A stretch of DNA of 64,000 nucleotides from Geothrix sp. (GTDB taxonomy: Bacteria > Acidobacteriota > Holophagae > Holophagales > Holophagaceae), in contig NZ_JAHRYQ010000002.1 in assembly GCF_020622065.1 (NCBI RefSeq), positions 865,905 through 929,904 on the forward strand. Reading direction: 5' to 3'. The notes beneath the pieces are model-generated. The model saw only the letters and a program-made list of their open reading frames with translations, had not been told where the DNA came from and searched no databases. Positions 16,921-24,194 of the stretch are shown piece by piece; the stretch's first letter is position 1, and each line of letters begins with the position of its first letter. Made by a program: the position numbers and the translations under genes.

Positions 16921-17301
16921 TCAGCGCTCCCACTCGAAGGCGCCCTTGCCCCAGGCGTAGATGAAGCCCACCAGAAGGGTGGCCATGAAGCTCAACATGG
17001 CTCCGAAGGTCCACAGGGCATGCTTGAAGTTCACGGCCCAGGGCAGCAGGAACGCCGCTTCCACATCGAACAGGATGAAGAGCATGGCCGTGAGGTAGAA
17101 CTTCACGGAGTACTTGTGCCGGGCACCCTGCTGCAGGGGAGGCACGCCGCACTCGTAGGGCCGGAGCTTGGCCTCCTGCGCGTTGGCGGGCTTGAGCAGG
17201 CTCAGCACCTTGCCCGACAGGAAGAGGATGGCGATGGCCGCCACGGCGGCGACCAGCAGCAGGATCAGGACCGGCAGGAAGGGCGATGCGGGATGGGCCA
17301 T
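16921..17301 (-). CDS. nuoA: NADH-quinone oxidoreductase subunit A
   Basis: A 126-residue membrane subunit with three transmembrane helices. It contains the conserved loop YECGVPP and the second-helix motif VKFYLTAMLFILFDVEAAFLLPWA, which are diagnostic of NuoA. It is the first gene of the nuoABCD run; the promoter should lie in 17302-17440, the gap shared with the divergent acyl-carrier-protein operon. Confidence 0.95.
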   Translation of the reverse strand: MAHPASPFLPVLILLLVAAVAAIAILFLSGKVLSLLKPANAQEAKLRPYECGVPPLQQGARHKYSVKFYLTAMLFILFDVEAAFLLPWAVNFKHALWTFGAMLSFMATLLVGFIYAWGKGAFEWER

Positions 17302-17440
17302 GGCGCTCTCGGGCGGAGGGTTCCGCGAGGATCCAGCTTAGCGCTCTTTGCGAATCCGGAAACCGTGCCAATATCACAACCCCACCGGGGCCTCCCGTTA
17401 GGGATAGAATCGGCCTTTCCACCCTTCTGCCGGGATTGTC
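17302..17440. promoter_or_regulatory. Divergent promoter region, nuoA / ACP operon
   Basis: A 139-base gap between divergent operons. TAGAAT at 17405-17410 is a plausible -10 for the + strand acyl-carrier-protein operon, with no good -35. On the minus strand no complete promoter could be fixed; a TTGGCAC word (17365-17371) resembles half of a sigma-54 site but lacks the matching -12 element. Confidence 0.35.
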
Positions 17441-17698
17441 ATGAGCGACCTCAAGCTGCGCGTCAAAGAGATGATCATCGAGCGATTGAAGCTGGAGGGG
17501 ATGACGCCCGACCAGATCGAGGACCAGGCCCCCCTCTTCGGCGAGGGGCTGGGGCTCGATTCCATCGATGCCCTGGAGCTGGTGCTGGGCATCGAGCAGG
17601 TATTCGGGGTGAAGATCGAAGACGAAGCCGCAGGCATGAAGGCCTTCAAATCCGTCCAGGCCCTGACCGATTTCATCGCCGAGCACGCCAAGGCCTGA
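17441..17698 (+). CDS. Acyl carrier protein
   Basis: An 85-residue acidic four-helix carrier. The phosphopantetheine attachment serine is S41 in GLGLDSIDALEL. It starts a compact operon with a dehydratase, a ketosynthase, a ketosynthase-like partner and a SPOR protein, so it probably carries the growing chain for that set rather than being the housekeeping AcpP. The sequence is more like the ACPs of aryl-polyene and type II polyketide clusters than the classical AcpP (family knowledge, by eye). Confidence 0.88.
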   Translation: MSDLKLRVKEMIIERLKLEGMTPDQIEDQAPLFGEGLGLDSIDALELVLGIEQVFGVKIEDEAAGMKAFKSVQALTDFIAEHAKA

Positions 17699-17706
17699 AG
17701 CCGCCC

Positions 17707-18138
17707 ATGACTCCCGCCCCGGCCACTGTCCCGGCCGACATCCCGGCCCACCTGCCGCACCGCTATCCCTTCCTCCTGGTGGACCGGATCCTGGAGCGGG
17801 AGCCCGGTGTGCGGGTGGTGGCGGAAAAGCTCGTCACCATCGGCGAGCCCCATCTCCAGGGCCACTTCGAGGAGCGCCCGCTGGTGCCCGGGGTGCTGCT
17901 GCTGGAGATGCTGGCCCAGACCGGGGGATTCCTGGAAGCCGAGCCCCTGCATGGCGCGGCGATCTTCCTGGCCGGGGTGCAGGACGCCCGCTTCCGCGCC
18001 CCGGCCTTCCCGGGGGATCGGCTCCGCCTGGAAGTGACCCCGGAGGGCGCCTTCGCCGGGTTGATGAAGCTCAAGGGCACCGTGAGCTGCGAGGGCCGGG
18101 AGCTCTGCACCGCCCGTCTGCTGGTGAAGCGCCTATGA
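17707..18138 (+). CDS. FabZ-like 3-hydroxyacyl-ACP dehydratase
   Basis: A 143-residue hot-dog-fold protein. The start region LPHRYPFLLVDRILE and the active-site segment GHFEERPLVPGVLLLEMLAQTGG match FabZ; the catalytic pair would be His53 and Glu67. It removes water from 3-hydroxyacyl-ACP to give the trans-2-enoyl chain. Its stop overlaps the ketosynthase start by 4 bases (ATGA), showing translational coupling. Confidence 0.82.
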   Translation: MTPAPATVPADIPAHLPHRYPFLLVDRILEREPGVRVVAEKLVTIGEPHLQGHFEERPLVPGVLLLEMLAQTGGFLEAEPLHGAAIFLAGVQDARFRAPAFPGDRLRLEVTPEGAFAGLMKLKGTVSCEGRELCTARLLVKRL

Positions 18139-19319
18139 CCCGCTCCCGCGTCGTCGTCACGGGCCTCGGCATCGTCTCCTCCCTGGCCCTGGATCGGGAG
18201 GGCACCTGGTCCGCCATGCTCGCGGGACGGGATGGCCTGGACCGCCTCACGCGGCTGCACCTCCCCGCCGAGCCCGCCCAGATCGCCGGCCAGGTGGCCC
18301 TGGAGCCCACCCGGCACCAGACCCTGTGCGACCGCATGGCGCTGCGGGCCCTGGACGAGGCCCTGGACGGCCTGCGGCCGGAGGGCGACCCCGCCCGGAT
18401 CGGGGTCTTCCAGGGCGCCGGCACCAGCGGATTGCCGATCGCCGAGGCCTACCTGGAGGACCGCCTCGCCGGCCGGCGCGGCCAGGCGACGGGGCCCGCC
18501 TACCAGAGCCCCTGCACCGTCACGGATGCCCTGGCCGACCGCCTGGGGGCCACCGGGCCTCGGGGCACCATCATGAACGCCTGCTCCTCCAGCCTCCTGG
18601 CCCTGGGCCAGGCCTGGGAGCGGTTGGCCGCGGGCGAGCTGGACCTGGCCCTGGCCGGGGGCGCCGAAAGCCTCTGCCGCACCACCTACGCCGGCTTCTC
18701 CAGCCTCAAGGCCGTGGACGCCCGCAAGTGCCGCCCCTTCAGCCGGGACCGGGCGGGCCTGAACCTGGGCGAGGGGGCTGTGCAGATCCTCCTCGAGCCC
18801 CTGGAGCGCGCCAGGGCCCGGGGGGCGACGATCTACGCCGAGGTGCTGGGCTATGGCGCCAGCATGGACGCCCACCATCCCACGGCGCCGCACCCCGAAG
18901 GCGAGGGCGCCGCCCGGGCCCTCGCCATGGCCCTCCGCGTGGGCGGTCTCGAGCCTTCGGGGGTGGATCTCGTCTCGGCCCACGGCACCGCCACCCCCGC
19001 CAACGACGGGGCCGAGTGCCGGGCCATCCGCCGGGCCCTGGGCGCGGCCGCCGAGGCGGTCTCGGTCACCAGCACCAAGAGCCAGTTCGGCCACACCCTG
19101 GGCGCGGCCGGGGCCTTCGGAGCCGGCACCGCCATCCTGGCCCTGCGGGACCAGGTGGTGAGTCCCACCCTGCGCCTGGACGACCCTGATCCCGCCTGCG
19201 ATCTGGACTGCACGCCGCTGTCGGCGAAGGAACGGCGGATCCGCGCCGCCCTGGTGAACGCATTCGCCTTCGGGGGCAACAATGTGAGCCTCCTGCTGGC
19301 GCGCTGGGAGGGCTCGTGA
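18135..19319 (+). CDS. Beta-ketoacyl-ACP synthase (KS-alpha/FabF-like)
   Basis: A 394-residue thiolase-fold condensing enzyme with an intact triad: Cys150 in NACSSS, His283 in SAHGTATPANDGAE, and His320 in KSQFGHTLGAAGA. It catalyses decarboxylative Claisen condensation of malonyl-ACP with an acyl chain. It sits between the dehydratase and a ketosynthase-like gene lacking these residues, the arrangement of KS/chain-length-factor pairs in type II polyketide and aryl-polyene systems. Overlaps by 4 bases with both neighbours. Confidence 0.88.
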   Translation: MTRSRVVVTGLGIVSSLALDREGTWSAMLAGRDGLDRLTRLHLPAEPAQIAGQVALEPTRHQTLCDRMALRALDEALDGLRPEGDPARIGVFQGAGTSGLPIAEAYLEDRLAGRRGQATGPAYQSPCTVTDALADRLGATGPRGTIMNACSSSLLALGQAWERLAAGELDLALAGGAESLCRTTYAGFSSLKAVDARKCRPFSRDRAGLNLGEGAVQILLEPLERARARGATIYAEVLGYGASMDAHHPTAPHPEGEGAARALAMALRVGGLEPSGVDLVSAHGTATPANDGAECRAIRRALGAAAEAVSVTSTKSQFGHTLGAAGAFGAGTAILALRDQVVSPTLRLDDPDPACDLDCTPLSAKERRIRAALVNAFAFGGNNVSLLLARWEGS

Positions 19320-20416
19320 GCCCGGAGCGGACGGACCTCGTCATCACGGGCCTGGGCCTGGTCCTGCCCTGCGGAGATGGCCTCGGCCCGGCCCGCGCCA
19401 GCCTGGCCTCGGGCCAGCCCTGCTTCGCGGATCTGCCGGAGACCCTGGGCCTGGGACGCGGTGCGGCCTGCACCGCCTTCAATCCCACGGGCATCATCCC
19501 GCCCATGCAGCTGCGGCGCCTGGACCGGGCCTCGCGCTTCGCCTGGGTGGCGGCCCATCAGGCCTTCCTGGACGCGGGGCTCGATCCGAAATCCGACACC
19601 CTGGGCGCGGGGGAGCGCATCGCCGTGGCCGTGGGCACCCTCACGGGCGGCAGCGAGGCCAGCGAGGCCTTCATGCGGCCCTACCTCCAGCGGGGGCCCG
19701 AAGGCGCGTCGCCCATGGTCTTTCCCAACTGCGTCGCCAACGCCGCCAGCGGCCACCTGGCCCTCGCCTTCGGATTGAAGGGCCCCAGCGCCACCTTCGT
19801 GGACCGGGAGAACGCCGCGTTCACCGCCCTGGAACAGGCGGGCCGCTGGCTCCACGCCGGGCTGGCCGACGCCGCGCTGGTCCTCGGCACGGATGGTCTC
19901 TTCCCCCTGCTCCTCGACATCTGCCGGGGCGCTCGGCTGCTGAGCCGCCATGGAGATCCCGTTCCGGGCTCGAACCAGGGCTTCCTGCCGGGTGAGGGGG
20001 CACAGGCCTTCCTGCTGGAGACCCGGTCCAGCGCAGAGGCCCGGGGCGCCCACCCCCGGGCGACCCTGCGCGGCCTGGCCTGCCGGTCCACGCCCGGACC
20101 GGGGGAAGCGGAGCGGGCCGGGGCCCTGGCCCAAGCGGCCCTGACCCTGGGCGATCGCGTCGTGGCGCGGCGGATCGGAGGCAGCAACGGCCTGCGGCGC
20201 CTCGACGCGCTGGAGTCGCAGCTGGCCAAGGCCCACCCCCAGTGGCCCGCGGCAGTTCATCCCAAGGCGCTCTGGGGCGAGTTCGGCGGGTCGGGCGGCC
20301 AGCTGCTGGCCGCGGCCCTGCTGGAGCCGGCGGAGCAAGTGCTCGTCAGCGCCCCCGCCAGTTCCGGAGCCCAGTTCGCGGCGCTCCTCGAAGGCGTTAG
20401 GCTGGATCGGCCATGA
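19316..20416 (+). CDS. Ketosynthase-like protein lacking the catalytic triad (chain-length-factor-like)
   Basis: A 366-residue thiolase-fold protein beginning at GTG 19316 inside the previous stop (GTGA). It keeps the fold markers (TDLVITGLGLVLPCGDG near the N-terminus, FGLKGPSATF before the nucleophile elbow, GEFGGSGGQLLAAALL near the end). The nucleophile position reads FVDRENAAF, with Glu/Asn where Cys is expected, and both histidine motifs are gone. In type II polyketide synthases such a partner (KS-beta or CLF) forms a heterodimer with the active ketosynthase and sets chain length. That role is inferred. Confidence 0.7.
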   Translation: MSPERTDLVITGLGLVLPCGDGLGPARASLASGQPCFADLPETLGLGRGAACTAFNPTGIIPPMQLRRLDRASRFAWVAAHQAFLDAGLDPKSDTLGAGERIAVAVGTLTGGSEASEAFMRPYLQRGPEGASPMVFPNCVANAASGHLALAFGLKGPSATFVDRENAAFTALEQAGRWLHAGLADAALVLGTDGLFPLLLDICRGARLLSRHGDPVPGSNQGFLPGEGAQAFLLETRSSAEARGAHPRATLRGLACRSTPGPGEAERAGALAQAALTLGDRVVARRIGGSNGLRRLDALESQLAKAHPQWPAAVHPKALWGEFGGSGGQLLAAALLEPAEQVLVSAPASSGAQFAALLEGVRLDRP

Positions 20417-20937
20417 CGACCCGCGATCAGATCAGCATCGGCAGCCAGTCCATCCTCTGGGTGGCGGGCGTGGGCGTGGGCCTGCTGACCCTCGCCTTCG
20501 TCCTGGGTGTGCAGGTGGGCAAGCAGAGCGCGGCCCTGCGCCGCCCGCTCCAGAAGGGCGTCGAGGAGGAGCTGAAGGACCTGCCCGAACCGCTGGTGGA
20601 CCAGCTCAAGATTTTCGAGGGCGACGGCCCCGACAAGCTGGTGCCCACGCCGAAGGTCGATGCCACCGCCCCCCCCCGGGACGAGGCGAAACCCGAGCCG
20701 AAGCCCGCCGAGACGGGAGGCGCCTGGACGCTTCAGCTGGTGGCCACCGCCGACCCGGCCGAAGCCAAGCGGGTGGCCGACAAAGCCAAGGCCGCGGGCT
20801 TCGCCACCACCACCCTGAAGGACAAGGGCCAGGTGAAGGTGCGCCTCGCGAAACCCGCCGACCGCGCGGCCATGGACAAGGCCGCCGCCAAGCTCACGAA
20901 AGCCGGCATGAAGCCCTTCGCCGTGAAGGTGGAGTAG
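20413..20937 (+). CDS. SPOR-domain membrane protein
   Basis: A 174-residue protein: a short cytoplasmic start, one transmembrane helix (about residues 13-35, ILWVAGVGVGLLTLAFVLGV), a Pro/Glu/Lys-rich linker, and a C-terminal SPOR-like domain (WTLQLVATADPAEAKRVADKAKAAGF ... KPFAVKVE). SPOR domains bind denuded septal peptidoglycan. Translationally coupled (4-base overlap) to the ketosynthase-like gene, an unusual partner for a lipid or polyketide operon. Confidence 0.75.
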   Translation: MTTRDQISIGSQSILWVAGVGVGLLTLAFVLGVQVGKQSAALRRPLQKGVEEELKDLPEPLVDQLKIFEGDGPDKLVPTPKVDATAPPRDEAKPEPKPAETGGAWTLQLVATADPAEAKRVADKAKAAGFATTTLKDKGQVKVRLAKPADRAAMDKAAAKLTKAGMKPFAVKVE

Positions 20938-20954
20938 CGCCGAGGCAGGATCCA

Positions 20955-21097
20955 GCTACGGCTTGGGATAGACGCGGATGCCCGTCCACTTCCTCTCGGC
21001 ATCGCCTGCGGCGATACGCGAGACCCCGCTCCAGTCCAACCTGTCCGGCTTCGATTGGGGCTACGGCTTGGGATAGACGCGGATGCCCGTCCACTTC
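20955..21097. repeat. 38-bp direct repeat: duplicated 3-prime end of the NFACT gene
   Basis: The same 38 bases occur at 20955-20992 and 21060-21097 (both begin gctacggcttgggatagacg). The second copy is the last codons and stop of the minus-strand NFACT gene; the first lies in the intergenic gap. The 67 bases between the copies are not obviously repeated. This looks like a small tail duplication or the scar of a rearrangement. Confidence 0.85.
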
Positions 21098-22527
21098 TTC
21101 AGGATCACCTTTCCGGGCGCGTAGCCGCGGGGCTTGCTGATGTCGGCGATGCGGGCGAGGTGGACCTCCACCTTGCCGCCCTCCCGGGCCTTGCTGTGGT
21201 AGGCGGCCAGCTCCGCGGCGCGCTCGATCACGGTCCTCGGCAGCTCGCTCAGCTTGTCAGGGTTCCGGATGACGACATGGCTGCCGGGCACACTGGCCAC
21301 ATGCAGCCAGAAATCGGTGTTGTCGGCCACCTTGAAGGTGAGCTGATCGTTCTCGGCATCGCCCTTGCCGATGAGCACCTCGAACCCATCCACCATGACG
21401 CTGCGGAAGGCCGCGCCCTTGCCGTCCTTGCGCTTGTTCTCCGCCTGCATCCGCTTCGTCCCCTTCCCCTTCGCGGGGCCGCTGCCCTTCCCTGCGCCCT
21501 GGCCCTTTGGTTGTCTCGCGGACGGCGGTTCGGGTGCAAGGCCCCCGGCCTCCCGTTCCGCCCGTTTCGCCCAGGCGGCCCGTTCCCGCGCGAGTTCCGC
21601 TTCCAGCTCATGGAGCCGGGCCAGGCCCCGCTCGGCCTTCTTGGCCGCGGCGAACCAGGCCTGGGCCGCATCTTCGGCCTGGGCGCCCTCCGGCAACGGA
21701 ATCCGCGTGCCATCCAGCAGCACCACCTCCCGGGTGGCGCCCTTGAGCCGGTAGAGCTCGGCGGAGATCTGCTGGGCCTGGCGCTTCAAAGGCAGGCTCG
21801 CCTGGTGCCGCGCCCGGTCCCGGGCCAGGGCCAGGCCCAGGCGCTCCAGGCGCGCGGCTTCGGCCTGGCGTGTCCGCTCCACAGCGGCCTTGGCGGGCCC
21901 CAGGATCAGCGCCTCGGCCCGGGCCTCGGACCAGACCCGGTGCCGCGTGAGCAGCCCGCCCTCGCCTTCCAGGACCTCGGGAATCTCCCCCGCCAGCGCC
22001 CGGTCAATGTCCGCCCCCCAGCGTTCCCGCCAGCGGCGGAGCGGCGGCGGATCCTCCCCGGCGGGTTCGGGAGCGGCGAGGGGAAAGGGGGAGCCCAGGC
22101 CCAACCGGGGGACCTGCACATCCTGGCCATCCACCCGGATGCCGGCGCGGCCCGGAATGGCCTGATAGGCCAGGCGCAGCGTCTCCAGTCGCCCTGTGAT
22201 CGCCCGGCGCTGGAAGGAGAGGCCCATCCAGCGTTCGCGCGGATCCCCCTCCACGGCCCTCAGGCGGGCCCCTTGGAACCAGGGCCCCCAAAGCTTACCG
22301 CTGTCCCGGGTGGCCTCGGCCTGGAGGCGCACCCAGGCCGGGTGAGCGGTATCCAGCAGCCAGAGTTCCGGTTTCGGCTGCAGCAGCAGCACCCACCCTT
22401 CCGCCGCCTTCCGGCCGGCCCAGCGCAGTCCCAGCGCCCGGTTCGACACCCAGACGACCTCCACGGGGATTTCACCCCGCTCCCGCAGCCAGGCGCGGCC
22501 CAGGGCCAGGATCAGGGGCGCGTCCAC
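21061..22527 (-). CDS. NFACT-family RNA-binding protein (RqcH/Rqc2-like)
   Basis: A 488-residue protein. The C-terminal NFACT-R domain is clear: GFEVLIGKGDAENDQLTFKVA, then DFWLHVASVPGSHVVIRN and YHSKAREGGKVEVHLARI. Before it lies a long charged coiled-coil (about 215-330) and a low-complexity Lys/Gly/Pro stretch. In RqcH this family binds stalled 50S subunits and recruits tRNA-Ala for C-terminal alanine tailing. The N-terminal half is divergent, so activity is uncertain. The GTG at 22527 has GGAGG upstream and is preferred to GTG 22578. Confidence 0.75.
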   Translation of the reverse strand: MDAPLILALGRAWLRERGEIPVEVVWVSNRALGLRWAGRKAAEGWVLLLQPKPELWLLDTAHPAWVRLQAEATRDSGKLWGPWFQGARLRAVEGDPRERWMGLSFQRRAITGRLETLRLAYQAIPGRAGIRVDGQDVQVPRLGLGSPFPLAAPEPAGEDPPPLRRWRERWGADIDRALAGEIPEVLEGEGGLLTRHRVWSEARAEALILGPAKAAVERTRQAEAARLERLGLALARDRARHQASLPLKRQAQQISAELYRLKGATREVVLLDGTRIPLPEGAQAEDAAQAWFAAAKKAERGLARLHELEAELARERAAWAKRAEREAGGLAPEPPSARQPKGQGAGKGSGPAKGKGTKRMQAENKRKDGKGAAFRSVMVDGFEVLIGKGDAENDQLTFKVADNTDFWLHVASVPGSHVVIRNPDKLSELPRTVIERAAELAAYHSKAREGGKVEVHLARIADISKPRGYAPGKVILKKWTGIRVYPKP

Positions 22528-22665
22528 CGCCCCCCCCTCCGTTGTTGTTTCCCGCCTGCGCCCGTCATGATGGGACACCCTCCAACCTCAGCATCCCATG
22601 GTCCGACTGGCCGTCGTCGGCGCCAGGGTTCATGCTCCTTCCCGAAATCATCGATACTGGAAGCT

Positions 22666-24123
22666 ATGACGACTGCCCTACCAAAGGATTCCAAGGCGCT
22701 CCAGATCCTCCTGGTGGATGACAACCCCATCCAGCTGAGCCTGCTGCGCCACCTGTTCCAGCGCCATGGGCACACCACGCTGGAAGCCAAGAACGGGGCG
22801 GAGGCCCTCATCATCCTGGCCACCGAATCCCCGGATGTGGTGGTCAGCGACTGCGTCATGCCCCTGCTCGACGGCTACCAGCTCTGCCGTCTGCTGAAGG
22901 ACGACCGCGCCACCCGCCACCTGCCGGTGCTCCTGCTCACGGCGCAGGGGGCCGGGCTGGCCCGCTTCTGGGCCAAGACCTGCGGCGCGGACCGCTTCCT
23001 GGTGAAGGGACGGGACCTGGATCATGTGGTGGAGGCCGCTGCCGCCCTGGTGGAGCAGTCCGGGCATCCCCGCGCCGCCCATGCCGTGCCCCGCCTGGCC
23101 CAGGAGAACTTCGGGGTGGACGCCATCCAGCGCCGCTTGGCCCAGGCCCTGGAGCAGCGCCTCGTGGAAACGGCCCTGCGCGACTCCATCGCCCGGCTCT
23201 ACACCGCCGAGCACGACACCCTCCGGCTGATCCGGGGCTTCATCGAGATCCTCCAGGAGCTCGTGCTGCCGGGGGCCCTCCTGGTGGCCTACCTCGGCGA
23301 AGACGGGACCTGGTGCTACGGCGTCCACGGCTCCTCTGCCAGCGAAGAGGATCGCCGCGACCTCGAGAAGGCCATCCGGCAACACACCCTGGCGGACGCC
23401 AACGGGGAGTGCCACTGGCACCCGGTGGCCGACGACGAGGAGCGCCGCCGCAGCTTGCGGGACCCGGTCCTCCGCGTGCTGCCGGCCGTCACGCCCGGAC
23501 ACCCGGCCGTGAGTGCCCTGGGCTTCCTCACGGAGCGCCGGGCCGCCGAGGACTACGAGCGGCTCTTCGAGATCGCCGCCGAGGAGCTGGGCCGCCTGCT
23601 CAGCCTGGAAGATTCCCGCCTGCGCCTGTACCACCAGGCCATCCGCGATCCCCTCACGGGCCTCTACAACCGGCGCCACATCCTCGACATGCTCGACATG
23701 GAAGTCGACCAGTGCGGCCGCTTCGGGCAGAACCTGGCGCTGATGCTCATCGACCTCGACCACTTCAAATCCGTGAACGACCGCTTCGGCCACGCCGCCG
23801 GTGACCAGGTGCTCAGCGTCATGGCCCAGCGCATGTCGTTCGGGCTGAGGAAGGTGGACCAGGTCGGGCGGATCGGCGGCGAGGAGTTCCTCGCCTACGG
23901 CCCCCAGACGGACCTGGACGGCGTCCGCGCGCTGGCGAACCGCCTCCGGGAGCAGGTCGCCCTCGAGCCCATCCCGGGCCTGCCGGCCTCGGACCGCGTC
24001 ACCCTGAGCATCGGCCTCACCAGCTGGGAAGGGCCCGAGGACACCGTGGAGCGGATGCTGTCCAGGGCCGACAAGAACCTCTACCAGGCCAAGGCCGAAG
24101 GCCGGAATCGGGTCGTCGGGTAA
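22666..24123 (+). CDS. Response regulator with GGDEF (diguanylate cyclase) domain
   Basis: A 485-residue cytosolic protein. Receiver domain: QILLVDDNPIQ at the start, phospho-acceptor Asp in VVVSDCVMPLLDGY, conserved Lys in DRFLVKG. A GAF-like middle region spans about 165-310. The GGDEF domain begins RDPLTGLYNRRHI and carries the active-site GRIGGEEFLAY (GGEEF) and DLDHFKSVNDRFGH. It should make cyclic di-GMP when phosphorylated. No I-site RxxD is obvious. The cognate kinase is not adjacent. Confidence 0.88.
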   Translation: MTTALPKDSKALQILLVDDNPIQLSLLRHLFQRHGHTTLEAKNGAEALIILATESPDVVVSDCVMPLLDGYQLCRLLKDDRATRHLPVLLLTAQGAGLARFWAKTCGADRFLVKGRDLDHVVEAAAALVEQSGHPRAAHAVPRLAQENFGVDAIQRRLAQALEQRLVETALRDSIARLYTAEHDTLRLIRGFIEILQELVLPGALLVAYLGEDGTWCYGVHGSSASEEDRRDLEKAIRQHTLADANGECHWHPVADDEERRRSLRDPVLRVLPAVTPGHPAVSALGFLTERRAAEDYERLFEIAAEELGRLLSLEDSRLRLYHQAIRDPLTGLYNRRHILDMLDMEVDQCGRFGQNLALMLIDLDHFKSVNDRFGHAAGDQVLSVMAQRMSFGLRKVDQVGRIGGEEFLAYGPQTDLDGVRALANRLREQVALEPIPGLPASDRVTLSIGLTSWEGPEDTVERMLSRADKNLYQAKAEGRNRVVG

Positions 24124-24138
24124 TTCCCCTGGGGCCGC

Positions 24139-24187
24139 TTGACAGGGTTCGGCCCCCGGCTTCATGATTCCATACGCTTCCGTATGG
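24139..24187 (+). promoter_or_regulatory. Promoter and inverted repeat upstream of the DUF2339 operon
   Basis: TTGACA (24139-24144) and CATGAT (24163-24168), 18 bases apart, form a good sigma-70-type promoter. The inverted repeat ccatacg-cttc-cgtatgg (24170-24187) follows at the expected transcription start and ends 7 bases before the ATG, overlapping the ribosome binding region. It could be an operator or a translation-blocking hairpin. Confidence 0.5.
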
Positions 24188-24194
24188 AGACACC

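Noticed and set aside
17365-17371. TTGGCAC word on the minus strand before nuoA as a sigma-54 promoter
   Set aside because: The matching GC at the -12 position is missing (TCCGG is found), so only half of the site exists.
21055-22665. N-terminal extension of the response regulator across the NFACT gene
   Set aside because: The receiver domain begins right after the ATG at 22666, and the extension is antisense to an established gene.
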